Source: Janibacter sp. Soil728 (GTDB lineage Bacteria > Actinomycetota > Actinomycetes > Actinomycetales > Dermatophilaceae). Taken from it: a DNA stretch of 64,000 nucleotides. Shown piece after piece: positions 16,628-25,830 of the stretch; position 1 is the stretch's first letter, and each line of letters starts with the position of its first letter. The DNA lies in NCBI RefSeq assembly GCF_001428305.1, contig NZ_LMRZ01000006.1, positions 62,001-126,000 on the forward strand, in the 5' to 3' direction. Below the pieces are notes generated by a model. That model was not told where the DNA came from. It saw only the letters and a list, made by a program, of their open reading frames with translations, and did not search any database. A program made the translations under genes and the position numbers.

Positions 16628-17560
16628 ATGACGACGACGCGCGCAGCCTGGGGCCATGGAGTGGCCACCGTGACGACCGATGGATCGGTCCTGGACACCT
16701 GGTACCCGGAGCCGACCCTGGGCGAGGCCCCGGAGGCCGTCCAGGTGCCCGCGGAGCTGCTGGCACTCGCAGGCGAGGACGAGGCCCGCGGTGTCCGCAC
16801 CGAGGTCGTCACCATCGCCATCGACCTCGACGCCGCTCCCGAGGGCGCGTCCGATGCCTACCTGCGCCTGCACCTGCTCTCCCACCGCCTCGTGGCGCCC
16901 AACTCGATCAACCTCGACGGCCTCTTCGGTCAGCTGAACAATGTCGTGTGGACCAACCACGGTCCGTGCCCTGTCGAGGGCTTCGAGACCACCCGCGCCC
17001 GGCTGCGCGCCCGCGGACCCGTCCAGGTGACGAGCATCGACAAGTTCCCCCGCCTCACCGACTACGTCACCCCCGCCGGCGTGCGCATCGGCGACGCCGA
17101 CCGCGTCCGCCTGGGCGCTCACCTCGCCTCCGGCACGACCGTCATGCACGAGGGCTTCGTCAACTTCAACGCCGGAACCCTGGGCACCTCCATGGTCGAG
17201 GGCCGGATCAGCCAGGGCGTCGTCGTCGGCGACGGCTCCGACATCGGCGGAGGCGCCTCGACGATGGGCACCCTCTCGGGCGGCGGCACGCAGCGCGTCT
17301 CGATCGGCGAGCGCTGCCTCGTCGGCGCGGAGGCGGGCGTGGGCATCGCGCTGGGCGACGACTGCGTCGTCGAGGCGGGCCTCTACGTCACCGCCGGGAC
17401 CAAGGTCACCCTGCCCGACGGCACCGTCGTCAAGGCAGCCGAGCTCTCCGGCCGCAACGGCCTGCTCTTCGTCCGCAACTCCGTCACCGGCACCGTAGAG
17501 GCCCGCGACCGCACCGGCCACGGCATCGCGCTCAACGACGCGCTGCACGCCAACGACTGA
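16628..17560 (+). CDS. dapD: Tetrahydrodipicolinate N-succinyltransferase
   Basis: Transfers succinyl from succinyl-CoA to tetrahydrodipicolinate in the succinylase branch of lysine/DAP synthesis. The 310-residue product matches the actinobacterial DapD type: an N-terminal domain ending in [26 protein letters not shown], then a left-handed beta-helix of hexapeptide repeats ([68 protein letters not shown]). I show these in pieces as they read in order. Start ATG is fixed by the promoter seven bases upstream. It is divergent from dapE and 2 bases ahead of the next gene. The HTH frame runs into it without a stop. Confidence 0.95.
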   Translation: MTTTRAAWGHGVATVTTDGSVLDTWYPEPTLGEAPEAVQVPAELLALAGEDEARGVRTEVVTIAIDLDAAPEGASDAYLRLHLLSHRLVAPNSINLDGLFGQLNNVVWTNHGPCPVEGFETTRARLRARGPVQVTSIDKFPRLTDYVTPAGVRIGDADRVRLGAHLASGTTVMHEGFVNFNAGTLGTSMVEGRISQGVVVGDGSDIGGGASTMGTLSGGGTQRVSIGERCLVGAEAGVGIALGDDCVVEAGLYVTAGTKVTLPDGTVVKAAELSGRNGLLFVRNSVTGTVEARDRTGHGIALNDALHAND

Positions 17561-17562
17561 TC

Positions 17563-18438
17563 GTGCCCCGACGCGAGCACCCACCCCTGGCCGACGAGCG
17601 TGGCCCCCGGTGGCCCACCGCTGTGGCGATCGTGTGCGTGCTCGCGCTCGTCGTGGGCATCGGGGTGTGGTTCGCCCGGGACCGCATCGGCCTCTTCCGC
17701 AGCGAGGAGTGCCGGGCGACCGCACTGCAGCAGAGCGTGAACTTCCAACCGGAACAGATGCACCACGCGAGCACCATCGTCCTCATCGCGGTCAAGCGCG
17801 GGATGCCCGCACGCGCCGGCAGCATCGGCATTGCCACGGCCATCCAGGAGTCCAAGCTGCGCAACCTCTCCTACGGTGACCGCGACTCGGTGGGCCTCTT
17901 CCAGCAGCGGCCGAGCCAGGGCTGGGGCACCGTGGAGCAGCTGCAGGAGCCCGTCTTCGCCACCAACGCCTTCTACGACGCACTGGTCAAGGTCGACGGC
18001 TGGCAGGACATGGTGATCACCGAGATCGCCCAGGAGGTCCAGCGCAGCGGCTATCCCGAGGCCTACGCCGACCACGAGCAAGAAGGCCGGATCATCGCCT
18101 CCGCCATGAGCGGCCACTCCCCCGAGGGCTTCGTCTGCCGGCTCGACGACCCGACGGCCGCTGGCCGCCCCGACACCTTCGTGCGGGCGCTGTCCGAGGA
18201 GACCGGGCAGACGGGCACCGCCGCAGGGCAGGTCATCACGGTCACCGCCACGGACGACCGCCACGCCTGGGCGATCGGCGCCTGGTCGGTCGCCCAGGCC
18301 AAGGCCCGCAATGTCCTCTCGGTGCAGGTCGGCGCGCGGCAGTGGACGCGAGGCGGAGGTGACGGCGCCATGCAGTGGACCGACGCCACGACTCCTGTCC
18401 CCGCCGGCCAGGTCGTCGTCACCCTCCACCAGGGCTGA
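17563..18438 (+). CDS. Membrane-anchored extracytoplasmic protein of unknown function
   Basis: A 291-residue protein: a basic N-terminus, one membrane anchor (~residues 18-38: AVAIVCVLALVVGIGVWF), then an extracytoplasmic domain. That domain holds segments like AGSIGIATAIQESKLRNLSYGDRDSVGLFQQRPSQGWGT, reminiscent of lysozyme-like/transglycosylase-associated folds seen in actinobacterial hypothetical proteins (Glu in IQESKLRN, GLFQQRP). Catalysis is not shown. GTG start two bases after dapD suggests co-transcription with it, so a wall-related role is a reasonable but unproven inference. Confidence 0.75.
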   Translation: MPRREHPPLADERGPRWPTAVAIVCVLALVVGIGVWFARDRIGLFRSEECRATALQQSVNFQPEQMHHASTIVLIAVKRGMPARAGSIGIATAIQESKLRNLSYGDRDSVGLFQQRPSQGWGTVEQLQEPVFATNAFYDALVKVDGWQDMVITEIAQEVQRSGYPEAYADHEQEGRIIASAMSGHSPEGFVCRLDDPTAAGRPDTFVRALSEETGQTGTAAGQVITVTATDDRHAWAIGAWSVAQAKARNVLSVQVGARQWTRGGGDGAMQWTDATTPVPAGQVVVTLHQG

Positions 18439-18441
18439 GCC

Positions 18442-18543
18442 CTCCCCCCTTCCTGCATTGCCATAGGGGAATGCAGCGACCCCCTCCGCCCGCTCCCCCC
18501 TTCCTGCATTGCCATAGGGGAATGCAGCGACCCCCTCCGCCCG
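18442..18543. repeat. Exact 51-bp tandem duplication containing a palindromic core
   Basis: Two perfect 51-base units (18442-18492, 18493-18543) between the convergent dapD-linked gene and gltA. Each contains a 24-base near-palindrome (18453-18476 and 18504-18527) with arms CTGCATT/AATGCAG. The same element as a perfect palindrome occurs at 42610-42633. It may terminate transcription from both sides. No T-tract is seen. Confidence 0.9.
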
Positions 18544-18594
18544 TGAGGACGAAGGGGGTGCTGTGCGTCTTGTGACGCGGTGGCGCGCCGTGGG

Positions 18595-19878
<1,284 letters not shown>

Positions 19879-20008
19879 AGGTATCTGCCCTTCAGTCGTT
19901 CCGTGCCGCGGAGGCGGTGGCCCCGGGCATGCGGTTTCATCCCAAAACTACCTCAGCGGTGGCCTGGATCACCACGCGGGTACCACCCAGCGGACTGCCG
20001 TGTGTGCT

Positions 20009-21166
20009 TCAGGCGGACAGCCGGGCGGCCGCCGCCGCGATGCGCTCGTCGCTCGCCGACAGCGCGACCCGCACGTGCTGAGCACCCGCAGCGCCGTAGA
20101 AGTCACCGGGTGCCACGAGGATGCCCAGATCGGCCAACCGGTCGAGCGTGACCCGGCAGGGTTCCCCCGCGGTCGCCCACAGGTAGAGGCCGGCGGCGGA
20201 GTCGTCGATGCGCATGCCGAAGCCTTCGAGGGCAGGGCGCAGCACCTCGCGCCGCGCCAGGTAACGCTCCCGTTGTGCGGCGACGTGCTCGTCGTCGCGC
20301 ACGGCCGCGAGCAGCGCGCGCTGCACGGGCCAGGGCACGATCATCCCGGCGTGCTTGCGCACCTCGAGCAGCTGCTTCACGAGCGTCGGGTCACCGGCGA
20401 CGAAAGCCGCCCGGTAGCCGGCGAGGTTGGACTGCTTGGACGTCGAGTAGACGGCGAGCAGGCCCTCGGTGGACCCCCCGGTGACGCGCGGGTCGAGGAT
20501 CGACGGGGTCGTCGGCAGCTCGGCGTAGGACTGCTGGCGCTCCTGCTCCGAGCGCCAGTCCAGCTCGGCGTAGCACTCGTCCGAGGCAACGACGACGCCA
20601 CGCGCTCGGGCCCACGCGACGACCTTGGCCAGGTGCTCGACACCCAGGACCTTGCCCGTCGGGTTGCTCGGGGTGTTGAGCCACAGCAGCTTGGGTGCGC
20701 TCGAGGAGGTCGTCGGGCCGAAGGCCGTCGTGGCATCAGCAGCGAAGGGGGTCGCCCCCGCGATCCGTGCGCCCACGTCATAGGTCGGGTAGGCGACCCG
20801 GGGGAACCCGACGATGTCACCGGCCCCCAGGCCGAGCAGGGTGGGCAGCCACGCGACGAGCTCCTTGGAGCCGATGGTCGGCATGATGCCGTCCGGGTCC
20901 AGGCCGGGCGCACCGCGGCGGCGGGCGAACCAGTCGGCGATGCCTTCGCGCAGGTCCGGCGTGCCCCACGTCTGCGGGTAACCGGGCGCGTCAGCGGCCT
21001 CGCGCAACGCGTCCTGGACGACCTCTGGGGTCGCGTCGACGGGGGTGCCGACCGACAGGTCGACGATGCCCTCCCCCTTCGCCTCGTCCGACGATGAAAA
21101 GGCTCTCGCCCGCTCCTTGGCAGGAGCGAGCGAGTCCCAGGGAAAGTCAGGCAGCGACGAGATCAC
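20009..21166 (-). CDS. dapC: N-succinyl-diaminopimelate aminotransferase
   Basis: PLP-dependent fold-type I aminotransferase converting N-succinyl-2-amino-6-ketopimelate to succinyl-DAP. About 385 residues, with PxNPTG (LNTPSNPTGKVLG), SDECYAELDW, and the PLP lysine in YSTSKQSNLAGYR. The GTG start at 21164-21166 overlaps the fdxA stop (GTGA), as in the Rv1177-Rv1178 (fdxC-dapC) pair, which fixes both the start and the pathway assignment. A generic aspartate-type aminotransferase is possible but less likely in this context. Confidence 0.9.
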   Translation of the reverse strand: MISSLPDFPWDSLAPAKERARAFSSSDEAKGEGIVDLSVGTPVDATPEVVQDALREAADAPGYPQTWGTPDLREGIADWFARRRGAPGLDPDGIMPTIGSKELVAWLPTLLGLGAGDIVGFPRVAYPTYDVGARIAGATPFAADATTAFGPTTSSSAPKLLWLNTPSNPTGKVLGVEHLAKVVAWARARGVVVASDECYAELDWRSEQERQQSYAELPTTPSILDPRVTGGSTEGLLAVYSTSKQSNLAGYRAAFVAGDPTLVKQLLEVRKHAGMIVPWPVQRALLAAVRDDEHVAAQRERYLARREVLRPALEGFGMRIDDSAAGLYLWATAGEPCRVTLDRLADLGILVAPGDFYGAAGAQHVRVALSASDERIAAAAARLSA

Positions 21167-21489
21167 TCGTCGTGCTCCTGCGGGGGCAGCGCCGCGACAA
21201 TCGGGTGGTCCTTGTCGATCATGCCCATCTTGGCCGCACCACCGGGGCTGCCGAGGTCGTCGAAGAACTCGACATTGGCCTTGTAGAAGTCGGCCCACTC
21301 CTCGGGGGTGTCGTCCTCGTAGTAGATGGCCTCCACGGGGCACACCGGCTCGCAGGCGCCGCAGTCGACGCACTCGTCGGGGTGGATGTAGAGACTGCGC
21401 TTGCCCTCGTAGATGCAGTCGACGGGGCATTCCTCGATGCAGGCCTTGTCCTTGAGGTCTACACACGGCTGCGCGATCACGTACGTCAT
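21163..21489 (-). CDS. fdxA: Seven-iron ferredoxin (3Fe-4S/4Fe-4S)
   Basis: Small electron carrier of 108 residues. The first cluster region C-x7-C-x3-CP (CVDLKDKACIEECP) is of the type binding 3Fe-4S. The second, CVDCGACEPVCPVEA, has C-x2-C-x2-C-x3-CP for 4Fe-4S. An acidic C-terminal extension (EEWADFYKANVEFFDDLG) is typical of FdxA. ATG at 21489 has a TAGTAT -10 element seven bases upstream (21497-21502 on the top strand), so the message is probably leaderless. It is coupled by overlap to dapC. Confidence 0.95.
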   Translation of the reverse strand: MTYVIAQPCVDLKDKACIEECPVDCIYEGKRSLYIHPDECVDCGACEPVCPVEAIYYEDDTPEEWADFYKANVEFFDDLGSPGGAAKMGMIDKDHPIVAALPPQEHDE

Positions 21490-21496
21490 GCCGCAC

Positions 21497-21503
21497 ATAC
21501 TAT
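21497..21503. promoter_or_regulatory. Shared back-to-back -10 element for fdxA and the GNAT gene
   Basis: The seven bases ATACTAT read TACTAT rightward (8 bases before the GNAT ATG) and TAGTAT leftward (7 bases before the fdxA ATG). Both divergent genes would therefore be leaderless and compete for one melting site. Confidence 0.7.
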
Positions 21504-21511
21504 GACGCTCC

Positions 21512-22522
21512 ATGAGCGATCTGATGGTGGGTCTCACCACAGGGACACGAGTCGCGGTCCGCACGCGGATCGACCCCGCGCCGGCGCACGGCCCGACCCT
21601 GACCGACACCGTCGGCGAGATCCTCGCCCTGGACGGGCAGCAGGTCCGCATCGCGACCCGCACCGGCGAGGTGACCCTGCGCCGCGACCTCGTCGTCGCG
21701 GCCCGCGCCATCCCCCCGAAGCCGACCCGCCGCGGCGCCCCCCACCGGGCCATCACCATCGAGGACCTCCACCTCGTCATGACCAAGGGCCAGCCCGGCC
21801 TCGAGGAGGCATGGCTGGGGACGAAGGGGGCGGGCTGGCTCCTGCGGGCCGGCGCCGGGTGGACCGGACGGTCCAACTCCGTTGCCCCCGTGGGCGACCC
21901 GGGTCTGCCGTTGCCGCAGGCCGTGGACGCGATCGAGTCCTGGTACCGCGAGCGCGAGCTCGTACCGCTCGTGATGCTCCCCCGGCCCGTCGGCGCCGGC
22001 ACGGCCGACGACCCGTTGGGAGCCCTTCTCCTGGAACGCGGCTGGATCGAGGGCAACCCCGCCGACGTGCTCACCGGCCGGACCGAGACACTGCTCCGCG
22101 GCGCCGCCCCCTCCCCTGACGGCTTCGCGCTCCACGTGGGCGATGCCCCCGACGAGGACTGGTTGGCCGGCGGCTCGCCGCGGATCCTGGGCCACCTCGA
22201 CGCGGCCCGCCAGATCCTCGCACTGCCCGCGCATCAGTTCTTCCTCACCGCCCGCGACGACGCAGGCCACGTCGCCGGCGTCGTGCGGGTGGCGCTCAAC
22301 GACGGCTGGGCCGGCATCTTCGGTCTGCACGTCGACCCCGAGCACCGCGGACGAGGTCTGGGGCGCTGGCTGACCGCGGAGGCCCTGCGAGCCGCCGCCG
22401 ACGCGGGCGCCTCGCTCACCTACCTGCAGGTCGAGCCGGGCAACGAGCCCGCCCAGCGCCTGTACCGGGGGCTCGGTATGACCACGCACCACGACTACGT
22501 CTACCTGGCCAAGCGTCCCTGA
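21512..22522 (+). CDS. GNAT-family N-acetyltransferase with N-terminal SH3-like domain
   Basis: A 336-residue protein. Residues ~1-65 form a small beta domain (TGTRVAVRTRI, TVGEILALDGQQVRIATRTGEVTLRR). The C-terminal ~110 residues are a GNAT fold with the acetyl-CoA motif LHVDPEHRGRGLGRWLTAEAL and a closing LEPGN-like segment (VEPGNEPAQRLYRGLGM). The substrate is unknown. It is divergent from fdxA across a shared -10 element. It is the last gene before the iron module. Conserved GNATs occur next to fdx-dapC in related bacteria. Confidence 0.85.
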   Translation: MSDLMVGLTTGTRVAVRTRIDPAPAHGPTLTDTVGEILALDGQQVRIATRTGEVTLRRDLVVAARAIPPKPTRRGAPHRAITIEDLHLVMTKGQPGLEEAWLGTKGAGWLLRAGAGWTGRSNSVAPVGDPGLPLPQAVDAIESWYRERELVPLVMLPRPVGAGTADDPLGALLLERGWIEGNPADVLTGRTETLLRGAAPSPDGFALHVGDAPDEDWLAGGSPRILGHLDAARQILALPAHQFFLTARDDAGHVAGVVRVALNDGWAGIFGLHVDPEHRGRGLGRWLTAEALRAAADAGASLTYLQVEPGNEPAQRLYRGLGMTTHHDYVYLAKRP

Positions 22523-22566
22523 CCCGGCCTGCTCCGCGGGTACCGGACCAGGTGTGGCCCCAAGGA

Positions 22567-22620
22567 CGAAGCCGGCGGGCTCTCCCTTCGGACGTGTGTT
22601 GCTCTTTTGTGCCGGCTTCG
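22567..22620. terminator. Inverted repeat between convergent GNAT and PPTase genes
   Basis: CGAAGCCGGC at 22567-22576 is repeated inverted at 22611-22620 around a 34-base centre. It lies between two convergent genes and probably serves both. Confidence 0.6.
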
Positions 22621-22647
22621 CCCATGAGTCGGGCCGACACCTGACCG

Positions 22648-23193
22648 TCACCCGCTCAGGTGGTCGGCGGACTCTTCCTGCGTGTGGGTGATGACCCCGA
22701 CCTCATCTGTGTCATGGCAGGCGAGGGCGGCGAGGTAGCCGTGGAGGGGCACGGGGAGGGACTGGACCTGCAGGCCCGCCAGGTCCCTCGAGCCCGAGGC
22801 CTTGAAGGCCGCCTCTTCGCGGACCCAGCGCCCGATGTCGTCACCACGGGTGGTCGCCTCGACGTCGACGCCGACGCGGGTGGGTGAGGTCGCGACGAGG
22901 ACGAGCGGGCCGGCGTGCGCGACGGAGACGTGCAGGCTCGGGACGCGGGGGCGGCCGTGGGGGCCGCCGCACTCGTCGCAGGCGCGGTCGACGGGCACCT
23001 CTCGCGGGTCGAGACCCGTCGCGGCCGCCACGGCCACCCTCAGCAGCGCGGCCCCGACGACGAAGCGCCCCACGTCGGCCGCCGACGCGATCCCCTCCGC
23101 CCGGCGGGTCTCCACGGGGTCGAGGTGGGCGAGCAGCCGGCGGTCCATCGCGCGCAGGTCTGACCACCAGATGTCCACGACGTGGTTCGGCAT
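22648..23193 (-). CDS. 4'-phosphopantetheinyl transferase (Sfp-type)
   Basis: Transfers phosphopantetheine from CoA to a serine of a carrier protein. The 181-residue protein has the three Sfp motifs: LHVSVAHAGPLVLVA, VGVDVEATTRGDD (metal-binding Asp/Glu) and WVREEAAFKASG. In the last, the catalytic Glu and final Lys of WxxKEAxxK are kept but the first Lys is Glu. An Arg/Cys-rich segment ACDECGGPHGRP precedes them. It is divergent from the adenylation-carrier fusion gene with only 60 bases between them, so the carrier domain there is its obvious client. The iron box in that gap may control both directions. Confidence 0.88.
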   Translation of the reverse strand: MPNHVVDIWWSDLRAMDRRLLAHLDPVETRRAEGIASAADVGRFVVGAALLRVAVAAATGLDPREVPVDRACDECGGPHGRPRVPSLHVSVAHAGPLVLVATSPTRVGVDVEATTRGDDIGRWVREEAAFKASGSRDLAGLQVQSLPVPLHGYLAALACHDTDEVGVITHTQEESADHLSG

Positions 23194-23234
23194 GTGTGTC
23201 AGGCCCTTCCGCGGCTGTACTCTGACCCGCAGAC

Positions 23235-23253
23235 TAAGGATAGGCACACCAAC
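23235..23253. promoter_or_regulatory. Probable DmdR/IdeR-type iron box
   Basis: TAAGGATAGGCACACCAAC ends one base before the ATG of the adenylation-carrier fusion gene. It matches 14 of 19 positions of the Streptomyces desferrioxamine iron box TTAGGTTAGGCTCACCTAA as I remember it. Repressor bound here would block the fusion-transporter operon, and perhaps the divergent phosphopantetheinyl transferase gene, when iron is plentiful. Confidence 0.65.
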
Positions 23254-25830
23254 ATGACGCTGACGATCCCCCTCGAGGCGATGCCGACCGCAGCGCCCGA
23301 GCGCACCTCGCGGCGTGTCGGCCCCTTCCTCCACCCGGGCTCCCCCGACCCCGCCCTCGTCGAGCACGGCCGGGTCATCACCCACGACGCGTTGGCTCGT
23401 CGCGTCGCCGACCTCGCCGATCGCCTGCCCCCGGTCGCGACCGGCCGCCGCCTCGTGCACCTCCCCCTCGCCCGGGACGTCGCCGGGATCGTCGGTCACC
23501 TCGCGGTCCAGGCCGCCGGTCACGTCGCCCTGGTCACCGGACCGGGCGCCGAGTCGATCACCGAACGCTTCGCCCCCGACCTGCGCCTGACGGACGAGCA
23601 CGTCGAGACGCTGGTGGAGCACGCCGCCCACCTGCTCCACCCGGACCTGGCGCTCCTGCTGTCCACCTCCGGGAGCACCGGCAGCCCCAAGCTGGTACGG
23701 CTGTCCCACGACAACATCACCAGCAATGCCGCCGCCATCGCCGAGGCGCTCGGCCTGGGCCCGACGGACCGCGCGATCACCTCCCTTCCCCTCCACTACT
23801 GCTACGGGCTGTCGGTGCTGCACAGCACGCTCCACGTCGGAGGCAGCGTCGTCGTCACCGACCAGTCGGTGACCGACGACGCGTTCTGGCGGGAGCACGT
23901 CACGCATCAGGTCAGCGTCCTCGCGGGAGTACCGCACACCTTCGACCTCATCGAGCCGCGCCTGCGCGGCGGCCTGCCGGGGCTGCGCCTGGTCACCCAG
24001 GCAGGCGGCGCGCTCGCCCCCGACCGCATCACGCAGCTCACCGAGATCGGACGGGCCCAGGGATGGCAGCTGGGCGTCATGTACGGCCAGACCGAGGCGA
24101 CCGCGCGCATGGCCATCCACATCGGCGACGGGGTGGCGCAGGCTCCAGAGGCCGTGGGCCATGCCCTGGTCGGGTCCGCCGTGCGCGTGGACCGCGCCGG
24201 TCACGAGGACCGCGACGACGGTGCCGGTGAGCTCGTCTTCACCGGCCCGGGCGTGATGCTCGGGTACGCCGAGCACCCCGACGAGCTGGCCCTGGGCCGC
24301 ATGATCGACGAGCTGCGCACCGGCGACCTCGGGCACGTGGACGAGGACGGCCTCGTCCGCGTCGTCGGCCGCTGCGACCAGGTCGCCAAGATCCTGGGTC
24401 TGCGCATCGATCTCGGTCGGGTGAACGCGGCCCTCACCGGCGCCGGGCACCGCGCCATGGTCACGGCTGACGCGCAGCACCTCCTCGTCACCCTCGTGAC
24501 CGACCCTGCCGAAGGGAGCGCCTCTCGCCTGCTGCAGTCGGTCCGGGGCCTCGCGGCACAGGCCTCCGGCCTGCAGCCGGGGGCCGTCGTCGTCGCTCCC
24601 GTCGACGCGATCCCGTTGCTGCCCAACGGCAAGACCGACCGCATCGCCTGCCGTGAGCACGCTCTGGCCAGCATCGATCGGGAGGCCGACACCAGCGACG
24701 ACCACCTCGCCGCAACGGTCTCGATCGTCGCGAGCGCCCTCGGCCGCGACGAGGCCGACCCCGACCGGTCCTTCGCGCAGCTCGGCGGCGACTCCTACAA
24801 CCTCGTCCAGACCTCGGTGCGCCTCGAGCGGGTGCTCGGCACGCTGCCCGACGGGTGGCACCACATCCCCCTTCGTCAGCTCGCGCAGGACGCCACCCCG
24901 CCCGGCCGCCACGTTCACTGGGTGGACACCCCACTGCTCCTGCGGGCCGTCGCGGCCATCGCGATCTGCGCCAGCCACCTGGGACTCGTCGCCGCCCCCG
25001 GCGGTGCGCACACGCTGCTGGCCCTCGCCGGGTGGTCGATGAGTCGCTTCACTCTCGACACCCCCGAACCCACGCTCCGCCGACGGAGCGGGCTGCGCTC
25101 GATCGCCGCCCTGGCCATCCCCTCCATGGTCGTCGCCCTGATCGGCCTGGTCACCGCTGGCGGATACGGCTGGGAGAACGTGCTGCTCGTCAACTGGCTC
25201 ATCGGGGAGATGGAGTGGGGCGCACGCATCAACCTGTGGTTCATCGAGGCGCTGCTCGCCTGCAGCCTCGCCGTCCTCGCACTCCTGTCCGTGCCGCGTC
25301 TCGGACTGGTCCACGTGCGCCACCCGTGGGCCTGGAGCATGGCGCTGGCGGCGGCTGCGCTCGTCCCCCGCTGGATCCTCGTCCCTGACTCCACCGGCGC
25401 CACTCGTGGGCTGCCCGGGTCCGTCCTGTGGCTCTTCGCCATCGGCATGGCGCTGGGCGTGGCCCGCACCCGCAGGCAGCGCGTGGCCACCATGGCGCTC
25501 ACCGGCATCGGCATGTGGGACTTCTTCGTCGAGCCCAGCCGCGGCCTGACCGTGCTCGTCGCCATCACCGTGCTCGCCTTCGTCCCGCGGATCCCGCTGC
25601 CACGCCTCCTCGTGCTACCCCTCGGGCTGCTCGCCGCCGCCTCCCTGCACATCTACCTCGTCCAGTGGCAGGTCTTCCGGGTCGTCGACCAGCCGGTCCT
25701 CGCCCTGCTCACCTCCTTCGCCGCCGGTATCGCCGTGTGGTGGCTCTTCCAGGCGCCCACCCGAGCGCTCACCGACCGTCTCGTCCGACTCCGCCCCACC
25801 CTCCCGACCCCGACCGGAGATCCCTCATGA
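23254..25830 (+). CDS. Adenylation-carrier-Acyltransferase_3 fusion protein
   Basis: An 858-residue three-part protein. The adenylation domain (~20-475) has A3 TSGSTGSPK (138-146), A5 YGQTEA (277-282), A7 TGDLGH (356-361), A8 GRCDQVAKILGLRIDLGRV and A10 PNGKTDR with Lys460. A carrier domain follows (~480-550) with the phosphopantetheine serine at 514 in LGGDSYN. The rest (~560-850) is a ten-or-so helix membrane domain of the Acyltransferase_3 type, with the family Arg564...His575 pair (RAVAAIAICASH) and a late LHIYLVQW segment. The adenylation A4 region reads LPLHYCYGLS rather than the FDxS typical of amino-acid-activating domains, so a carboxylic acid is likelier than an amino acid. Its stop overlaps the ferric-binding-protein start (ATGA). 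No condensation or thioesterase domain is present. Product unknown. Confidence 0.88.
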   Translation: MTLTIPLEAMPTAAPERTSRRVGPFLHPGSPDPALVEHGRVITHDALARRVADLADRLPPVATGRRLVHLPLARDVAGIVGHLAVQAAGHVALVTGPGAESITERFAPDLRLTDEHVETLVEHAAHLLHPDLALLLSTSGSTGSPKLVRLSHDNITSNAAAIAEALGLGPTDRAITSLPLHYCYGLSVLHSTLHVGGSVVVTDQSVTDDAFWREHVTHQVSVLAGVPHTFDLIEPRLRGGLPGLRLVTQAGGALAPDRITQLTEIGRAQGWQLGVMYGQTEATARMAIHIGDGVAQAPEAVGHALVGSAVRVDRAGHEDRDDGAGELVFTGPGVMLGYAEHPDELALGRMIDELRTGDLGHVDEDGLVRVVGRCDQVAKILGLRIDLGRVNAALTGAGHRAMVTADAQHLLVTLVTDPAEGSASRLLQSVRGLAAQASGLQPGAVVVAPVDAIPLLPNGKTDRIACREHALASIDREADTSDDHLAATVSIVASALGRDEADPDRSFAQLGGDSYNLVQTSVRLERVLGTLPDGWHHIPLRQLAQDATPPGRHVHWVDTPLLLRAVAAIAICASHLGLVAAPGGAHTLLALAGWSMSRFTLDTPEPTLRRRSGLRSIAALAIPSMVVALIGLVTAGGYGWENVLLVNWLIGEMEWGARINLWFIEALLACSLAVLALLSVPRLGLVHVRHPWAWSMALAAAALVPRWILVPDSTGATRGLPGSVLWLFAIGMALGVARTRRQRVATMALTGIGMWDFFVEPSRGLTVLVAITVLAFVPRIPLPRLLVLPLGLLAAASLHIYLVQWQVFRVVDQPVLALLTSFAAGIAVWWLFQAPTRALTDRLVRLRPTLPTPTGDPS

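Noticed and set aside
16948-18438. 496-codon frame reading through dapD
   Set aside because: Out of frame with dapD for its first part; only the portion from 17563 is a plausible gene.
18442-18543. CRISPR-like repeat
   Set aside because: Two adjacent identical units without spacers and no cas genes: a tandem duplication.
22648-25323. 891-codon leftward frame across the PPTase and fusion genes
   Set aside because: Only its end is the PPTase; the rest is antisense to the adenylation-carrier gene and carries no domain.
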